Part shown: positions 8,271 through 17,485 of the stretch, piece by piece
How the letters are laid out: every line of letters begins with the position of its first letter
How positions within the stretch are numbered: the first letter of the stretch is position 1
NCBI GenBank assembly: GCA_900550865.1
Contig: URTM01000006.1
Location: forward strand, 1-64,000
Length of the DNA stretch: 64,000 bases
Source of the DNA: an uncultured Dorea sp.
GTDB taxonomy: Bacteria; Bacillota; Clostridia; Lachnospirales; Lachnospiraceae
Direction of reading: 5' to 3'
Notes under the pieces: model-generated
Told to the model about the DNA's origin: nothing
The model's database searches: none
What the model saw: only the letters and a program-made list of their open reading frames with translations
Position numbers and translations under genes: made by a program

Positions 8271-9470
8271 TTACATTGCATCAACAATCTGCTGTACGAA
8301 TGCATCTAAGCTGTCTTCCTGATCTGCTTTTAATTTCGACTTGATGGACAGTTTCTGATCGAGCACTGTCATATTTTTCATCTCTTCTAACTGTTTTACG
8401 ATCTGTTTTCCTGCTGTTGCAGCCCAGGTTCCGTTGTCCATAACTGCTACCGTTCTGTTCTGTACAGCCAGGGCTTTCATGTGTGCAAGCAGATTTTCGA
8501 TTGGCGGATAGATGCCTCCGTTGTATGTCGGGCATGCAATCACCACATGGCTTACACGAAAGATCTCTGCGATCAGTTCTGACACATCCGTCTTCGATGC
8601 ATCATAAACTGCAATATTCTTCACGCCTTTTGCACCAAGCTTTGCTGCCAGTGCATCGGCTGCCTGCTCTGTATTTCCATAAATCGAACCATAGATGATG
8701 GCAACTGCCTGGTCTTCCGGTTCGTATTTGCTCCACTTGTCATGTTTCTCAATGAAGTAATTCAGATTGCTTCTCCATACCGGTCCGTGAAGTGAACAGA
8801 TCATCTGAATATCCAGTCCGGCTGCTTTCTTCAGCAGTGCCTGTACCTGCATGCCATATTTTCCAACAATATTGGTGAAATATCTTCTTGCATCATCGAT
8901 CCAGTCTTTTTCGAAATCTACATCGTCATTGAACAGATTGCCGTTCAGTGCCCCGAATGTTCCGAATGCGTCTGCAGAGAACAGTATCTTCTCTGAATCT
9001 TCATAAGAGACCATAACTTCCGGCCAGTGCACCATCGGCGCCATCACAAAATGAAGTGTGTGGCTTCCAAGTTCCAGTGTATCTCCTTCTTTTACCACAA
9101 CTTGTCTGCCTTCCAGATCTGCATCAAAGAACTGACCGATCATCTGCATGGTCTTCGCATTGCCGACTACTTTTGCCTCCGGATATAAGTCCAGGATTCT
9201 CTGGATATTGGCGCAGTGATCCGGCTCCATGTGCTGTACAACCAGATAATCTAATGTTTCTCCATTTAATGCATAAGCCACATTTTCGATAAACTGCTCA
9301 GATGCAGATGCATCAACTGTATCCATCAGAGTATTCTTTTCATCCTTGATCAGATATGCATTGTAAGATACTCCTCGTGGAATCGGAAATAAGTTCTCAA
9401 ATAAATTTAATCTTCTGTCATTGGCTCCTACCCAGATGACATGATCGGTTACATTTCTTGTACACTGCAT
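8271..9470 (-). CDS. Flavodiiron protein (class A; O2/NO reductase)
   Basis: A 399-residue cytosolic protein with an N-terminal metallo-beta-lactamase-like di-iron domain (about 1-245) and a C-terminal flavodoxin domain (about 255-399). The di-iron ligands are visible in HMEPDHC (H-x-E-x-D-H), in MVHWPE and in CSLHGPVWR. The FMN loop is YGSIYGNTE. Such proteins reduce O2 to water or NO to N2O with electrons from rubredoxin and protect strict anaerobes. No rubredoxin gene lies next to it. It stands alone between glnA and the kinase pair, with its own promoter upstream. Confidence 0.95.
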   Translation of the reverse strand: MQCTRNVTDHVIWVGANDRRLNLFENLFPIPRGVSYNAYLIKDEKNTLMDTVDASASEQFIENVAYALNGETLDYLVVQHMEPDHCANIQRILDLYPEAKVVGNAKTMQMIGQFFDADLEGRQVVVKEGDTLELGSHTLHFVMAPMVHWPEVMVSYEDSEKILFSADAFGTFGALNGNLFNDDVDFEKDWIDDARRYFTNIVGKYGMQVQALLKKAAGLDIQMICSLHGPVWRSNLNYFIEKHDKWSKYEPEDQAVAIIYGSIYGNTEQAADALAAKLGAKGVKNIAVYDASKTDVSELIAEIFRVSHVVIACPTYNGGIYPPIENLLAHMKALAVQNRTVAVMDNGTWAATAGKQIVKQLEEMKNMTVLDQKLSIKSKLKADQEDSLDAFVQQIVDAM

Positions 9471-9783
9471 GATTCATTCCTCCTAAAATTCTCTGTTCTC
9501 TTTTTACTATTTTTATTATGAATAATTTTATCTGTTTTCAGACTTCTTCTTATCACATAATATCATATTTTTTAGCACATTAACGCACAAACTTTTTGAA
9601 TTTACGCATTAAATTTCATACAATTTCATAAACGCCGATATTTTCTTTTATTTTTCAGTATAACATGAATGGAAAATCTTTTGCATTTATCTTTTCATCC
9701 TCTTTCCGACATTCCAGTTTTCCTGTTTTGGTGTTATAATATAGCAATCATACAACTGGCTTTTGCCGGGGAAAGGATGAATA
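9471..9783. promoter_or_regulatory. Divergent promoter region of flavodiiron and kdpD-like genes
   Basis: About 313 bp with no plausible gene. On the minus strand TTGTGC and TATGAT are 17 bp apart (about 9564-9592) and suit the flavodiiron gene. On the plus strand TTCCAG, 17 bp and TATAAT (about 9711-9739) suit the kinase gene. The rest is AT-rich with no convincing dyad. Confidence 0.55.
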
Positions 9784-10881
9784 TTGAAATACAACGAAAC
9801 CTCAAAAACATTTGCCCCTAAGACTTTACGCCACAGTATTCTTGCTACCATCGCCATACTTGCACTTGCGACAATCCTGGCTTTTTCTTTTTTCCACATT
9901 ACCAGAAGTGATCCTGCCAATATAGCATTAATCTATATCCTTGCGCTGATCATCATTGCACGTATTACAACCGGATATATCTTCGGGATCATATCTTCCA
10001 TATTTTGCGTGATTTTTATCAACTGGTGTTTTACTTATCCTTATTTTAAAGTAAATTTTTCACTCAGTGGATATCCGGTCACATTTTTTTTCCTTTTATC
10101 TATCTCACTGATCGTATCTACGCTGACTTCCCAGCTCATCCGGCAGGATCGGCTGATCCTGGAAAGGGAACGTGAAATCAACGAAGTGGAAAAAGAGCGG
10201 ATCCGCGCCAATCTCCTGCGGGCAATCTCTCATGATCTGCGCACGCCGCTTACAACGATCATCGGATCTTCGGATTCTTTTATTGAAAATTATAATTCAC
10301 TGACAGATTCTGAAAAGCTGGCTCTGATTTCTTCTATTAACGAAGATTCCCACTGGCTTTTGAATATGGTCGAAAACCTGCTTTCTGTCACACGTATTCA
10401 GGATAAAACAGGAAAAGTCAAAAAGGAAGAAGAGATTGTGGAAGAAGTCGTATCTGAAGCAATTGTACGTTTGAAAAAGCGGATTCCTGAAATCCAGATC
10501 TGCGTCAGTGCACCGGAAGATGTCCTGATGATCCCGATGGATCCTCTCCTGATCGAACAGGTTCTGATGAATCTGATGGAAAATGCTTATGTACATTCGG
10601 AGAGTACAAAGCCTGTTGATTTACATATCACAGAAGAAGCAGATACCATCACATTCCATGTCATCGATTATGGAAAAGGAATTGATGAACAGACCATTCC
10701 TCTCATTCTTAAGGGGGAATACACTACTCCTCATACTTCCGACACACACAGAGGTATGGGAATCGGGCTTTCCATCTGCAATACCATTGTCCAGGCACAT
10801 GGAGGACATATCTCTGCCCACAACCATGATGATGGTGCAGAATTTGCATTTACATTACCAAAGGAGGATATAGAAACATGA
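9784..10881 (+). CDS. KdpD-type sensor histidine kinase, short form (DUF4118)
   Basis: A 365-residue membrane kinase starting with TTG at 9784; GGGGAAAGGATG lies upstream and no in-frame ATG fits. Four membrane helices (about 20-110) match the KdpD transmembrane domain DUF4118. They are followed by a coiled linker, HisKA with the phospho-acceptor His in SHDLRTPLTT (about 152), and an ATPase domain with NLMENAYVH, DYGKGI and GMGIGLSIC. The N-terminal KdpD and universal-stress domains of full-length KdpD (about 900 residues) are absent. It overlaps the response regulator by 4 bp. No kdpFABC pump genes are in the window, so the target is unknown. Confidence 0.9.
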   Translation: MKYNETSKTFAPKTLRHSILATIAILALATILAFSFFHITRSDPANIALIYILALIIIARITTGYIFGIISSIFCVIFINWCFTYPYFKVNFSLSGYPVTFFFLLSISLIVSTLTSQLIRQDRLILEREREINEVEKERIRANLLRAISHDLRTPLTTIIGSSDSFIENYNSLTDSEKLALISSINEDSHWLLNMVENLLSVTRIQDKTGKVKKEEEIVEEVVSEAIVRLKKRIPEIQICVSAPEDVLMIPMDPLLIEQVLMNLMENAYVHSESTKPVDLHITEEADTITFHVIDYGKGIDEQTIPLILKGEYTTPHTSDTHRGMGIGLSICNTIVQAHGGHISAHNHDDGAEFAFTLPKEDIET

Positions 10882-11591
10882 ACGACAGTTATTCTATTCT
10901 GATCATAGAAGATGAAAAAAACATTCTGGGATTAATATCCCGTACCTTAAAATCAAATGGATATAAAGTAACGACCGCAGATACAGGAAAAGCAGGGCTT
11001 TCCATTATTAATTCACAGTGTCCGGACCTTGTTCTTCTGGATCTGGGACTTCCGGATATGGATGGAAATGATATCATCTCTTCTGTCCGTAAATGGACGA
11101 GCTGTCCGATCATCGTCATTTCTGCAAGAACCGGAGAGCATGACAAAGTAGAAGCTCTGGATCTTGGTGCGGATGATTACATCACCAAACCATTCGGAAC
11201 ATCTGAACTGCTTGCACGGATCCGGACTTCCCTGCGACATGGGAACCGCATGGCTTCAAATTCGCCATTATTTATCCGGCCATATAAGTGTCAGGGCCTG
11301 ATCCTGGACTTTGAAAAGAGGATGGTCACACTGGACGGGACAGAGATACATCTCACACCGGTGGAATACAAAATTGTTGCCTATCTGGCAAAGAATTCTG
11401 GAAAGGTTATGACTTATGCCTCTGTCATGGAAAATGTATGGGGACCATTTACCGATAATAATAACCGCATCTTGCGTGTCAACATGGCAAATATCCGACG
11501 TAAGATCGAACGCAATCCGTCACAGCCGCAGTTCTTATTCACCGAGGTCGGTGTCGGCTACCGGATGTGTGAAGACGAAAACGAAGTCTAA
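10878..11591 (+). CDS. KdpE/OmpR-family response regulator
   Basis: A 237-residue two-domain regulator. The receiver (1-120) has the acidic pocket EDE, the phospho-acceptor Asp in LVLLDLGLPDMDG and the conserved Lys in DDYITKPF. The winged-helix DNA-binding domain (about 135-235) carries LTPVEYKIV and VGVGYRM. It starts inside the last codons of the kinase (ATGA overlap), which indicates translational coupling and a cognate pair. Sequence style is closest to KdpE, but no potassium pump gene is adjacent. A terminator follows about 130 bp downstream. Confidence 0.92.
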   Translation: MNDSYSILIIEDEKNILGLISRTLKSNGYKVTTADTGKAGLSIINSQCPDLVLLDLGLPDMDGNDIISSVRKWTSCPIIVISARTGEHDKVEALDLGADDYITKPFGTSELLARIRTSLRHGNRMASNSPLFIRPYKCQGLILDFEKRMVTLDGTEIHLTPVEYKIVAYLAKNSGKVMTYASVMENVWGPFTDNNNRILRVNMANIRRKIERNPSQPQFLFTEVGVGYRMCEDENEV

Positions 11592-11720
11592 ACCGGAATA
11601 TCCGTCTGTTAAGAAGGTGTTAAGGAACCCTGGCAGGTCTGTACTTTCAGATAGAATATGTTATTATGATAACGAAGTGGCATATCGTAAAAGAAAAGCC
11701 TCATTCATTATTCTCTCAAG

Positions 11721-11750
11721 AAAAGGATGCACGTCCATGCATCCTTTTTT
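11721..11750 (+). terminator. Intrinsic terminator of the kdpDE-like unit
   Basis: AAAAGGATGCA and TGCATCCTTTTTT flank a six-base loop (CGTCCA), with the T-run at the end of the right arm. Confidence 0.85.
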
Positions 11751-11764
11751 GTTACTCAAAACCA

Positions 11765-11804
11765 GTTTGGGACGGAGGATTTCTGGAAATCCTCCGTCCC
11801 AAAC
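11765..11804. repeat. 18-bp perfect inverted repeat, REP-like, with two CTGTCCCTTTTT repeats beside it
   Basis: GTTTGGGACGGAGGATTT (11765-11782) and its exact complement (11787-11804) enclose CTGG. Immediately after, CCTGTCCCTTTTT occurs twice (about 11815 and 11834). No T-run follows directly, so it is a weak terminator candidate for glgP. GGGAC-rich palindromes of this kind in Firmicutes resemble REP elements mobilised by Y1-type transposases; no such transposase is present here. REP identity is inference. Confidence 0.6.
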
Positions 11805-11872
11805 GAAAACAGTCCTGTCCCTTTTTCGAAAAGCCCTGTCCCTTTTTGCACTTGTCAAACAATTAACATATT

Positions 11873-14131
11873 TTATACATGCCAGATATCTCTGTTATAC
11901 TCGGCAATTGTACGGTCTGATGAGAAGAATCCTGCTTTTGCAATGTTCACGATCATCTTCTTTGCCCATGCCATACGGTCTTCATAATCTGCAAATACTC
12001 TTTCTTTTGTCTGAACATAATCCTTTACATCCAAAAGTGTCATAAACCAGTCTTTCTGAATCAGTTCTGCATGGATCTCAAGGAGTGTACGTACATCACC
12101 GATCTTGAGCATCTCAGGACTGATGATGAAATCTACCCACTTGCGGATGTCTTCGTCATTGATATAGTAATCTGCTGCCACATAGTCTGCTTTTGCATAG
12201 TGCTCGATTACCTGATCACTGCTCTCACCGAAAATGTAGATGTTCTCATCTCCGACAAGCTGATGGATCTCTACGTTTGCTCCGTCCTCTGTTCCAAGTG
12301 TTACAGCACCGTTCAACATGAACTTCATGTTACCTGTTCCACTTGCTTCCTTTGATGCCAGTGAGATCTGTTCCGATACTTCACATGCAGGGATCAGTTT
12401 CTCTGCCATTGTTACATTGTAGTTTTCTACCATCACAACCTGCAGATATGGTGCCACTTCTGGATCATTCTTGATCAGTTCCTGCAGACACAGGATCACA
12501 TGAATGATGTCTTTTGCAATAATGTATGCCGGTGCAGCTTTTGCTCCGAAGATCATTGTGATTGGTCTCTTTGGTTTATTTCCGGCTTTAATATCCAGAT
12601 ATTTGTAAATAATATACAGGACGTTCATCTGCTGTCTCTTGTACTCGTGAAGACGTTTGATCTGGATATCAAAGATTGCATTATCATTCAATACTACTCC
12701 TGATTCTTTTTCCAGATATTCTTTTAATGCAGTCTTATTCTGCTGTTTAACATCCAGAAGTGCATTCAGGGCTTCTTCATTGTCGATCTGTGCAAGAAGT
12801 CCTTCCAGCTTTGAAGCATCTTTACGGAATTCACCGACTCCATATTTATCCATCCATTCTACCAGCTTCTTGTCACAGTGCATCAGCCATCTTCTGAACG
12901 TGATACCATTTGTCTTATTATTGAATTTCTCCGGGTAAATGTCATAGAATGGCTTTAATTCTACGTCTTTCAGGATCTCTGTATGCAGTGCTGCAACACC
13001 GTTGACACTAAATCCATAATGCATATCCATTCTTGCCATGTGTACACGGTTCCACTCGTCGATGATCTGCACATCTTTGTTATCATACTTTGCTGCTACT
13101 CTCGCTGCCAGTTCACGGATGATTGGCATTAAGTGTGGAACAACTGCCTCAAGATAGTCGACTGGCCATTTCTCCAGTGCTTCTGCAAGGATAGTATGGT
13201 TGGTATATGCACAGGTATTTGTCACAATCTCAATTGCCTTATCCATAGAGATTCCTCTCGCTGTCAGAAGACGGATCAGCTCCGGAATTACCATAGACGG
13301 ATGTGTATCGTTGATCTGGATCACTACGTGCTTATCGAGTTCTTCCAGTGCATATCCTTTTTCTTCACATTCTTTCAAAATGAACTGTGCACCGTTGCTT
13401 ACCATGAAGTACTGCTGGTAGATACGAAGCAGCTCACCCTGTTTGTCACTGTCATCCGGATAGAGGAACAGTGTCAGATTCTCACGGATATCATTTTTGT
13501 CAAATGAGATTCCGTCCCCTACGATATTTTCATTTACGGATTCGATGTCGAATAAGTGAAGTTTATTGGTTCCATTTTCATATCCTGTTACATCGATATC
13601 ATATAATTTCGAATGCAGGCTGAAATCTTTGAATGGTACGTCAAATCCGATTCCTGTATCGGTAAGCCAGCTTGTATTCTGGATCCATGGGTTTGGAGTC
13701 TCTTTCTGTTTGTGATTTTCGAATACCTGTTTGAACAGTCCGAGGTGATAGTTCAGTCCGATTCCGTCTCCTTCCAGACCGAGTGATGCGATGGAATCTA
13801 AGAAGCAGGCTGCCAGTCTTCCAAGTCCACCGTTACCAAGTGACGGTTCCGGTTCTACTTCTTCGATCTCGCAGATGTCTTTTCCATTTGCTGCAAGAAG
13901 TTCTCTGACTTCATCGTATACACCAAGGTTGATCAGGTTGTTGGATAACAGTTTTCCGATCAGGAATTCTGCTGATATATAATATACTTTTCTTCCTTTT
14001 TCTGAAACATTTCTTCCCTTATCTGCCGCAGCTTCTTTTACTGTAGAAAGAAGTGCTGCGTAAATCTCTTCATTTGCCGCATCTTTGATTGATTTACCAA
14101 GTGTCTGCTGTAATTTTTCTGAGAAATTCAT
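11873..14131 (-). CDS. glgP: Glycogen/starch alpha-glucan phosphorylase
   Basis: A 752-residue GT35 enzyme that releases glucose-1-phosphate from glycogen or maltodextrin. Seen: YISAEFLIGKLLSNNL near the N-terminus, EPSLGNGGLGRLAACFLDS, NDTHPSMVIPEL, NGITFRRWL, and the PLP-lysine region EASGTGNMKFMLNG followed by GTEDGANVEI. It is slightly shorter than the roughly 800 residues common in the family, as in many Firmicutes. It is monocistronic; no other glycogen gene is beside it. A 17-bp perfect palindrome lies upstream, and an AraC regulator is divergent, so local control is plausible. Confidence 0.96.
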   Translation of the reverse strand: MNFSEKLQQTLGKSIKDAANEEIYAALLSTVKEAAADKGRNVSEKGRKVYYISAEFLIGKLLSNNLINLGVYDEVRELLAANGKDICEIEEVEPEPSLGNGGLGRLAACFLDSIASLGLEGDGIGLNYHLGLFKQVFENHKQKETPNPWIQNTSWLTDTGIGFDVPFKDFSLHSKLYDIDVTGYENGTNKLHLFDIESVNENIVGDGISFDKNDIRENLTLFLYPDDSDKQGELLRIYQQYFMVSNGAQFILKECEEKGYALEELDKHVVIQINDTHPSMVIPELIRLLTARGISMDKAIEIVTNTCAYTNHTILAEALEKWPVDYLEAVVPHLMPIIRELAARVAAKYDNKDVQIIDEWNRVHMARMDMHYGFSVNGVAALHTEILKDVELKPFYDIYPEKFNNKTNGITFRRWLMHCDKKLVEWMDKYGVGEFRKDASKLEGLLAQIDNEEALNALLDVKQQNKTALKEYLEKESGVVLNDNAIFDIQIKRLHEYKRQQMNVLYIIYKYLDIKAGNKPKRPITMIFGAKAAPAYIIAKDIIHVILCLQELIKNDPEVAPYLQVVMVENYNVTMAEKLIPACEVSEQISLASKEASGTGNMKFMLNGAVTLGTEDGANVEIHQLVGDENIYIFGESSDQVIEHYAKADYVAADYYINDEDIRKWVDFIISPEMLKIGDVRTLLEIHAELIQKDWFMTLLDVKDYVQTKERVFADYEDRMAWAKKMIVNIAKAGFFSSDRTIAEYNRDIWHV

Positions 14132-14237
14132 AATTAAACCTCCTGAATCTGCGCTGCCGCATCATTATTCTGAATCTGTGTCTGATTCATTTCTATAAGT
14201 TCTTTGTTTATCAGTTTCCGTTTGCTTTACACTGATA

Positions 14238-14254
14238 TTATAATCAGATTATAA
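14238..14254. promoter_or_regulatory. Perfect 17-bp palindrome in the glgP/araC intergenic region
   Basis: TTATAATCAGATTATAA is an exact palindrome around a central A, about 107 bp upstream of the glgP start and 92 bp before the AraC-type gene. It has no T-run, so an operator is more likely than a terminator. The binding protein is unknown. Confidence 0.5.
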
Positions 14255-14345
14255 CCATTATCTCTTGCATCATAGTAGTAAAAAGTAATACAATACTATC
14301 AAATATACAACTTTTTGACAGTAGAAAGGACTCCGTCATCTGATT

Positions 14346-15215
14346 ATGAACACACTTACCTACGAAAACCTTCACGAAGTAAAAAAACACGTCAGCATCC
14401 AGTTCCCATACAACACGTACCTGTGTTCCATTCCACTGGACTTCACACAGGTTCCGCTTCACTGGCATAATGACGTGGAGATCATTGTAATAAAAAAAGG
14501 CTGCGGTATCATTTCCGTTGATACCGAGCCCAGAACGGTAAAGGCCGGTGACATCATCCTGGTCCGTCCGGGTCAGCTCCACTCTATCTCACAGCACGAG
14601 AAAGACAGCATGGAATATGAAAATATCCTGTTCCAGACAGATCTTCTTTACTCTGCCGGTTCAGACTCCCGGACAATTGGATATTTCCAGCCATATTTTT
14701 CACTGGAATATGAACTTCCATGGCTCTTCGATGATTCCTGTACCTGCCATGATGCACTTGCTTCCTGTATCGATGCAATCGATGAGCTTTGCAGTAAAAG
14801 ACCGGACTATTACGAACTGTCGGTAAAAGGACATCTGTTTCACTTCTTTTTCCTTTTATTCTCCTCTCAGGGCGCACCGGTCACCTTCAATCGGAACAAA
14901 TCTCTGGATAAGGTAAAACAGATTGTCTCCTATATTGAATCGCATTACACAGAACCAATCACTGTTCAGAGCGCAGCAGATTACATGGGATTTTCCGAAT
15001 CTCATTTTATGAAATTCTTTAAGCAGCATCTGCATACAACATTCACCAGTTACCTGAATGGTTACCGGCTCACCATCGCCGCCAGACTTCTGCTCACGGA
15101 GGATGACAGTATCCTGTCGATCTCGGAACGCACAGGATTCAACAATCTGTCTTATTTTAACCGGCTGTTCAAAAAAGAATACCAGATGTCGCCGCGGGAA
15201 TATCGCAATCGTTAA
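14346..15215 (+). CDS. AraC-family transcriptional regulator with cupin sensor domain
   Basis: A 289-residue regulator. Residues about 35-110 form an AraC-type cupin (LHWHNDVEIIVI, GDIILVRPGQLHSI). The C-terminal 100 residues hold the two helix-turn-helix motifs, with ADYMGFSESHFMKFFKQH and the family signature FNNLSYFNRLFKKEYQMSP. Such proteins usually sense sugars and regulate carbohydrate genes. It is divergent from glycogen phosphorylase, its only obvious candidate target here. A conserved 46-bp repeat and a terminator follow the stop codon. Confidence 0.92.
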   Translation: MNTLTYENLHEVKKHVSIQFPYNTYLCSIPLDFTQVPLHWHNDVEIIVIKKGCGIISVDTEPRTVKAGDIILVRPGQLHSISQHEKDSMEYENILFQTDLLYSAGSDSRTIGYFQPYFSLEYELPWLFDDSCTCHDALASCIDAIDELCSKRPDYYELSVKGHLFHFFFLLFSSQGAPVTFNRNKSLDKVKQIVSYIESHYTEPITVQSAADYMGFSESHFMKFFKQHLHTTFTSYLNGYRLTIAARLLLTEDDSILSISERTGFNNLSYFNRLFKKEYQMSPREYRNR

Positions 15216-15240
15216 ACCGGTCTGATGAATCTATGGCATC

Positions 15241-15286
15241 TACAGGGTCTGCCACTGGCAGTTTCTTTCGAACGCATGGTGATAAA
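15241..15286 (+). repeat. 46-bp dispersed repeat, copy A (in the 3' UTR of the AraC gene)
   Basis: It begins TACAGG and contains CTGCCACTGGCAG and CGAACGCAT. It matches copy B at 20607-20652 at about 37 of 46 positions by eye, without gaps. Both copies sit between a stop codon and an intrinsic terminator on the same strand as the gene. Confidence 0.65.
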
Positions 15287-15287
15287 A

Positions 15288-15331
15288 AACGGAATCTGAA
15301 ATATGTTACTATCTCAGATTCCGTTCTTTTG
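15288..15331 (+). terminator. Intrinsic terminator of the AraC gene
   Basis: AACGGAATCTGA pairs with TCAGATTCCGTT (12 bp) around 14 nt, followed by CTTTTG. It immediately follows repeat copy A. Confidence 0.85.
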
Positions 15332-15385
15332 TTTCATTTATCTAATTTTATGCATCAATTATAAAAGAGAACTTCTTCAAAAATC

Positions 15386-17194
15386 CTACTCAACCTCTTC
15401 CGGTTCCATACTTCTCATATGTTCCCCGTCTTTTTTGATCTCATATTTCTGATTATATTCATTCAGATAAGTCTTATATTCAGCGCTGTCAGAAGGATAT
15501 ACCTTCGAATCATGGATATGTGTATCCATATTCTCTTTATCACTGTTCATAAGTGCAACCATCGCGCTTGCACAGTGCGCTGCAATACGGTTAAAGCTGT
15601 TCAGGATATCTGTAAATACTGTTCCTTCTTCCAGACCGCATCCACCACTGCTCATACGTTCCACATGACGCATCTTCAGTTCATCACAGAGTGTTGTGAT
15701 GACCATACCAAGCGGTGCTACTCTCTGTGCCATCTCTTTATCATTCTCAAGAAATGCTTTGCATGTAAGATTGATTTCCTCACGTACCGCTTCCATAACA
15801 ACATTCAGTTCATCCCATGCATCTTCTGAAAACTGTGTCTTATTCTCATGCATTTCACTGGACATATATGCAATATAGGAAGCATGATCTCCGATACGTT
15901 CAAAGTCATTGATCGTATGCAGGTAAAGTGATACCTGTCTTGTCTGTGCTGTATTCATCTCATGCTTTGTCAGCTTGATCAGATAATCACCCAGACGGCT
16001 TTCATACTTATCGATCAGGTCTTCTTTTCTCTGAACCTTGTCGAACTTGCTCTGCTGATACTCATTCAACAGGTTCATTGCACGGTTGACATTCTTACGA
16101 AGCTTCTTTGCCATACCACTCATTGCTCTGTGGCACTGTCCGATCGCAAGTGCAGGATACGCAAGAAGACGCTCTTCCAAAAGATCAAAGTCTGCTTCAT
16201 CTTCCAGTTCTTCTGCGCTGTCTTTTACCAGCCAGCATACCAGCTTCTCAAGTTTATTAATAAACGGGAACAGAACACATACCGTTACCAGACGGAACAC
16301 TGTGTTCAACAGGGCAATCGATACCGGCGACATAATATTGTCCAGAAAATCAAAATGGACAAATGCATTGATCGTATAAAATCCGATCGACCAGATCAAC
16401 ATTCCAAAGGTATCATTTAATAAGTACACAAGTGCGGTTCTCTTACCATTCTTATTTGCTCCGATCGCTGAGACCAGTACCGGACAGGATGCACCGACAC
16501 CGATACCAAGGATGATCGGGAATGCGCTGGAAAACGTAAGGATTCCTGTTACCGATAAAGCCTGCAATACACCAACGGTAGCAGATGCGCTCTGCAGTAC
16601 GGCTGTAAACGCAATACCTACTAAGATACCTGCGATTGGATTCGAGAACATCGTCAGCATATCAATAAATACTTTACTTTCTCTTAATGGTGTAACCGCA
16701 CCACTCATTGTCTGCATTCCTGTCATCAGAATTGCAAAACCAAGCATGATATTACCGATGTTCTTGTGTGTCGTTCTTTTACAAATCATCCTCATGATCG
16801 TACCGATCACTGCAACGACAGCCGCTATCGTTGCCGAAGATAAAACCTTCGCAATACCATTTGATCCGTCAATATAGGAAAGACATAAGATCCATCCGGT
16901 AATACTGGTACCGATATTGGCTCCCATGATGATACCGATCGCCTGTTTCAGCTTCATCATACCAGAGTTAACAAAACCGATGACCATAACTGTTGTTGCG
17001 GAAGATGACTGAATGACACTGGTCACTCCTGTTCCAAGTGCTACTCCTTTGAGCGGTGTGTTTGTCATTTTGTAAAGGAATGCTTCCAGTTTATTACCGG
17101 CAACCTGTTTCAGCCCATCTCCCATAAGGGACATTCCGAACAGAAACAAAGCAACTCCACTTAACAATGACAATACCATAGAAAATATTTCCAT
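15386..17194 (-). CDS. Na+/phosphate cotransporter-family protein with PhoU-like C-terminus
   Basis: A 602-residue protein. The N-terminal half (about 1-320) has 8 to 9 membrane segments and the inverted Na/Pi-cotransport repeats, each with its QSS-type motif: SVIQSSSATTVMV and AVLQSASATVGVL. The C-terminal half (about 350-560) is soluble and helical and resembles PhoU. The family imports phosphate with Na+ or has been linked to phosphate homeostasis and export. It is not part of the pst operon of this window. It is monocistronic, reading toward the AraC gene's terminator. Confidence 0.9.
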   Translation of the reverse strand: MEIFSMVLSLLSGVALFLFGMSLMGDGLKQVAGNKLEAFLYKMTNTPLKGVALGTGVTSVIQSSSATTVMVIGFVNSGMMKLKQAIGIIMGANIGTSITGWILCLSYIDGSNGIAKVLSSATIAAVVAVIGTIMRMICKRTTHKNIGNIMLGFAILMTGMQTMSGAVTPLRESKVFIDMLTMFSNPIAGILVGIAFTAVLQSASATVGVLQALSVTGILTFSSAFPIILGIGVGASCPVLVSAIGANKNGKRTALVYLLNDTFGMLIWSIGFYTINAFVHFDFLDNIMSPVSIALLNTVFRLVTVCVLFPFINKLEKLVCWLVKDSAEELEDEADFDLLEERLLAYPALAIGQCHRAMSGMAKKLRKNVNRAMNLLNEYQQSKFDKVQRKEDLIDKYESRLGDYLIKLTKHEMNTAQTRQVSLYLHTINDFERIGDHASYIAYMSSEMHENKTQFSEDAWDELNVVMEAVREEINLTCKAFLENDKEMAQRVAPLGMVITTLCDELKMRHVERMSSGGCGLEEGTVFTDILNSFNRIAAHCASAMVALMNSDKENMDTHIHDSKVYPSDSAEYKTYLNEYNQKYEIKKDGEHMRSMEPEEVE

Positions 17195-17485
17195 AATTTT
17201 CTCCTTTGTTGTCAGCTTATTTTACGCTTACTTAACATTCTTTTAAAATATTCTTAACCTTTTCTTTTTTATTATGTCACGTTAAACGTTTGATTACAAT
17301 CGTATATTTGTCAGAAATCACATTTTTTCACATCACGTAGAAAAATGATTCCCGTCAATTCCTATTTTTTCATCAATTTATCCAAAAATTACGTCCTGAT
17401 TTTATCATTCTTACCTTGCGCTCAGCCTTAGAATAAGCTATCATTTTGTCTATATGGGTAAATGTTTAAACGGAGGATTATTTTT

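Noticed and set aside
11416..12045. 209-codon plus-strand frame overlapping the response regulator end, terminator and glgP
   Set aside because: It runs through the terminator and palindrome and is antisense to glgP; no plausible start or domain.
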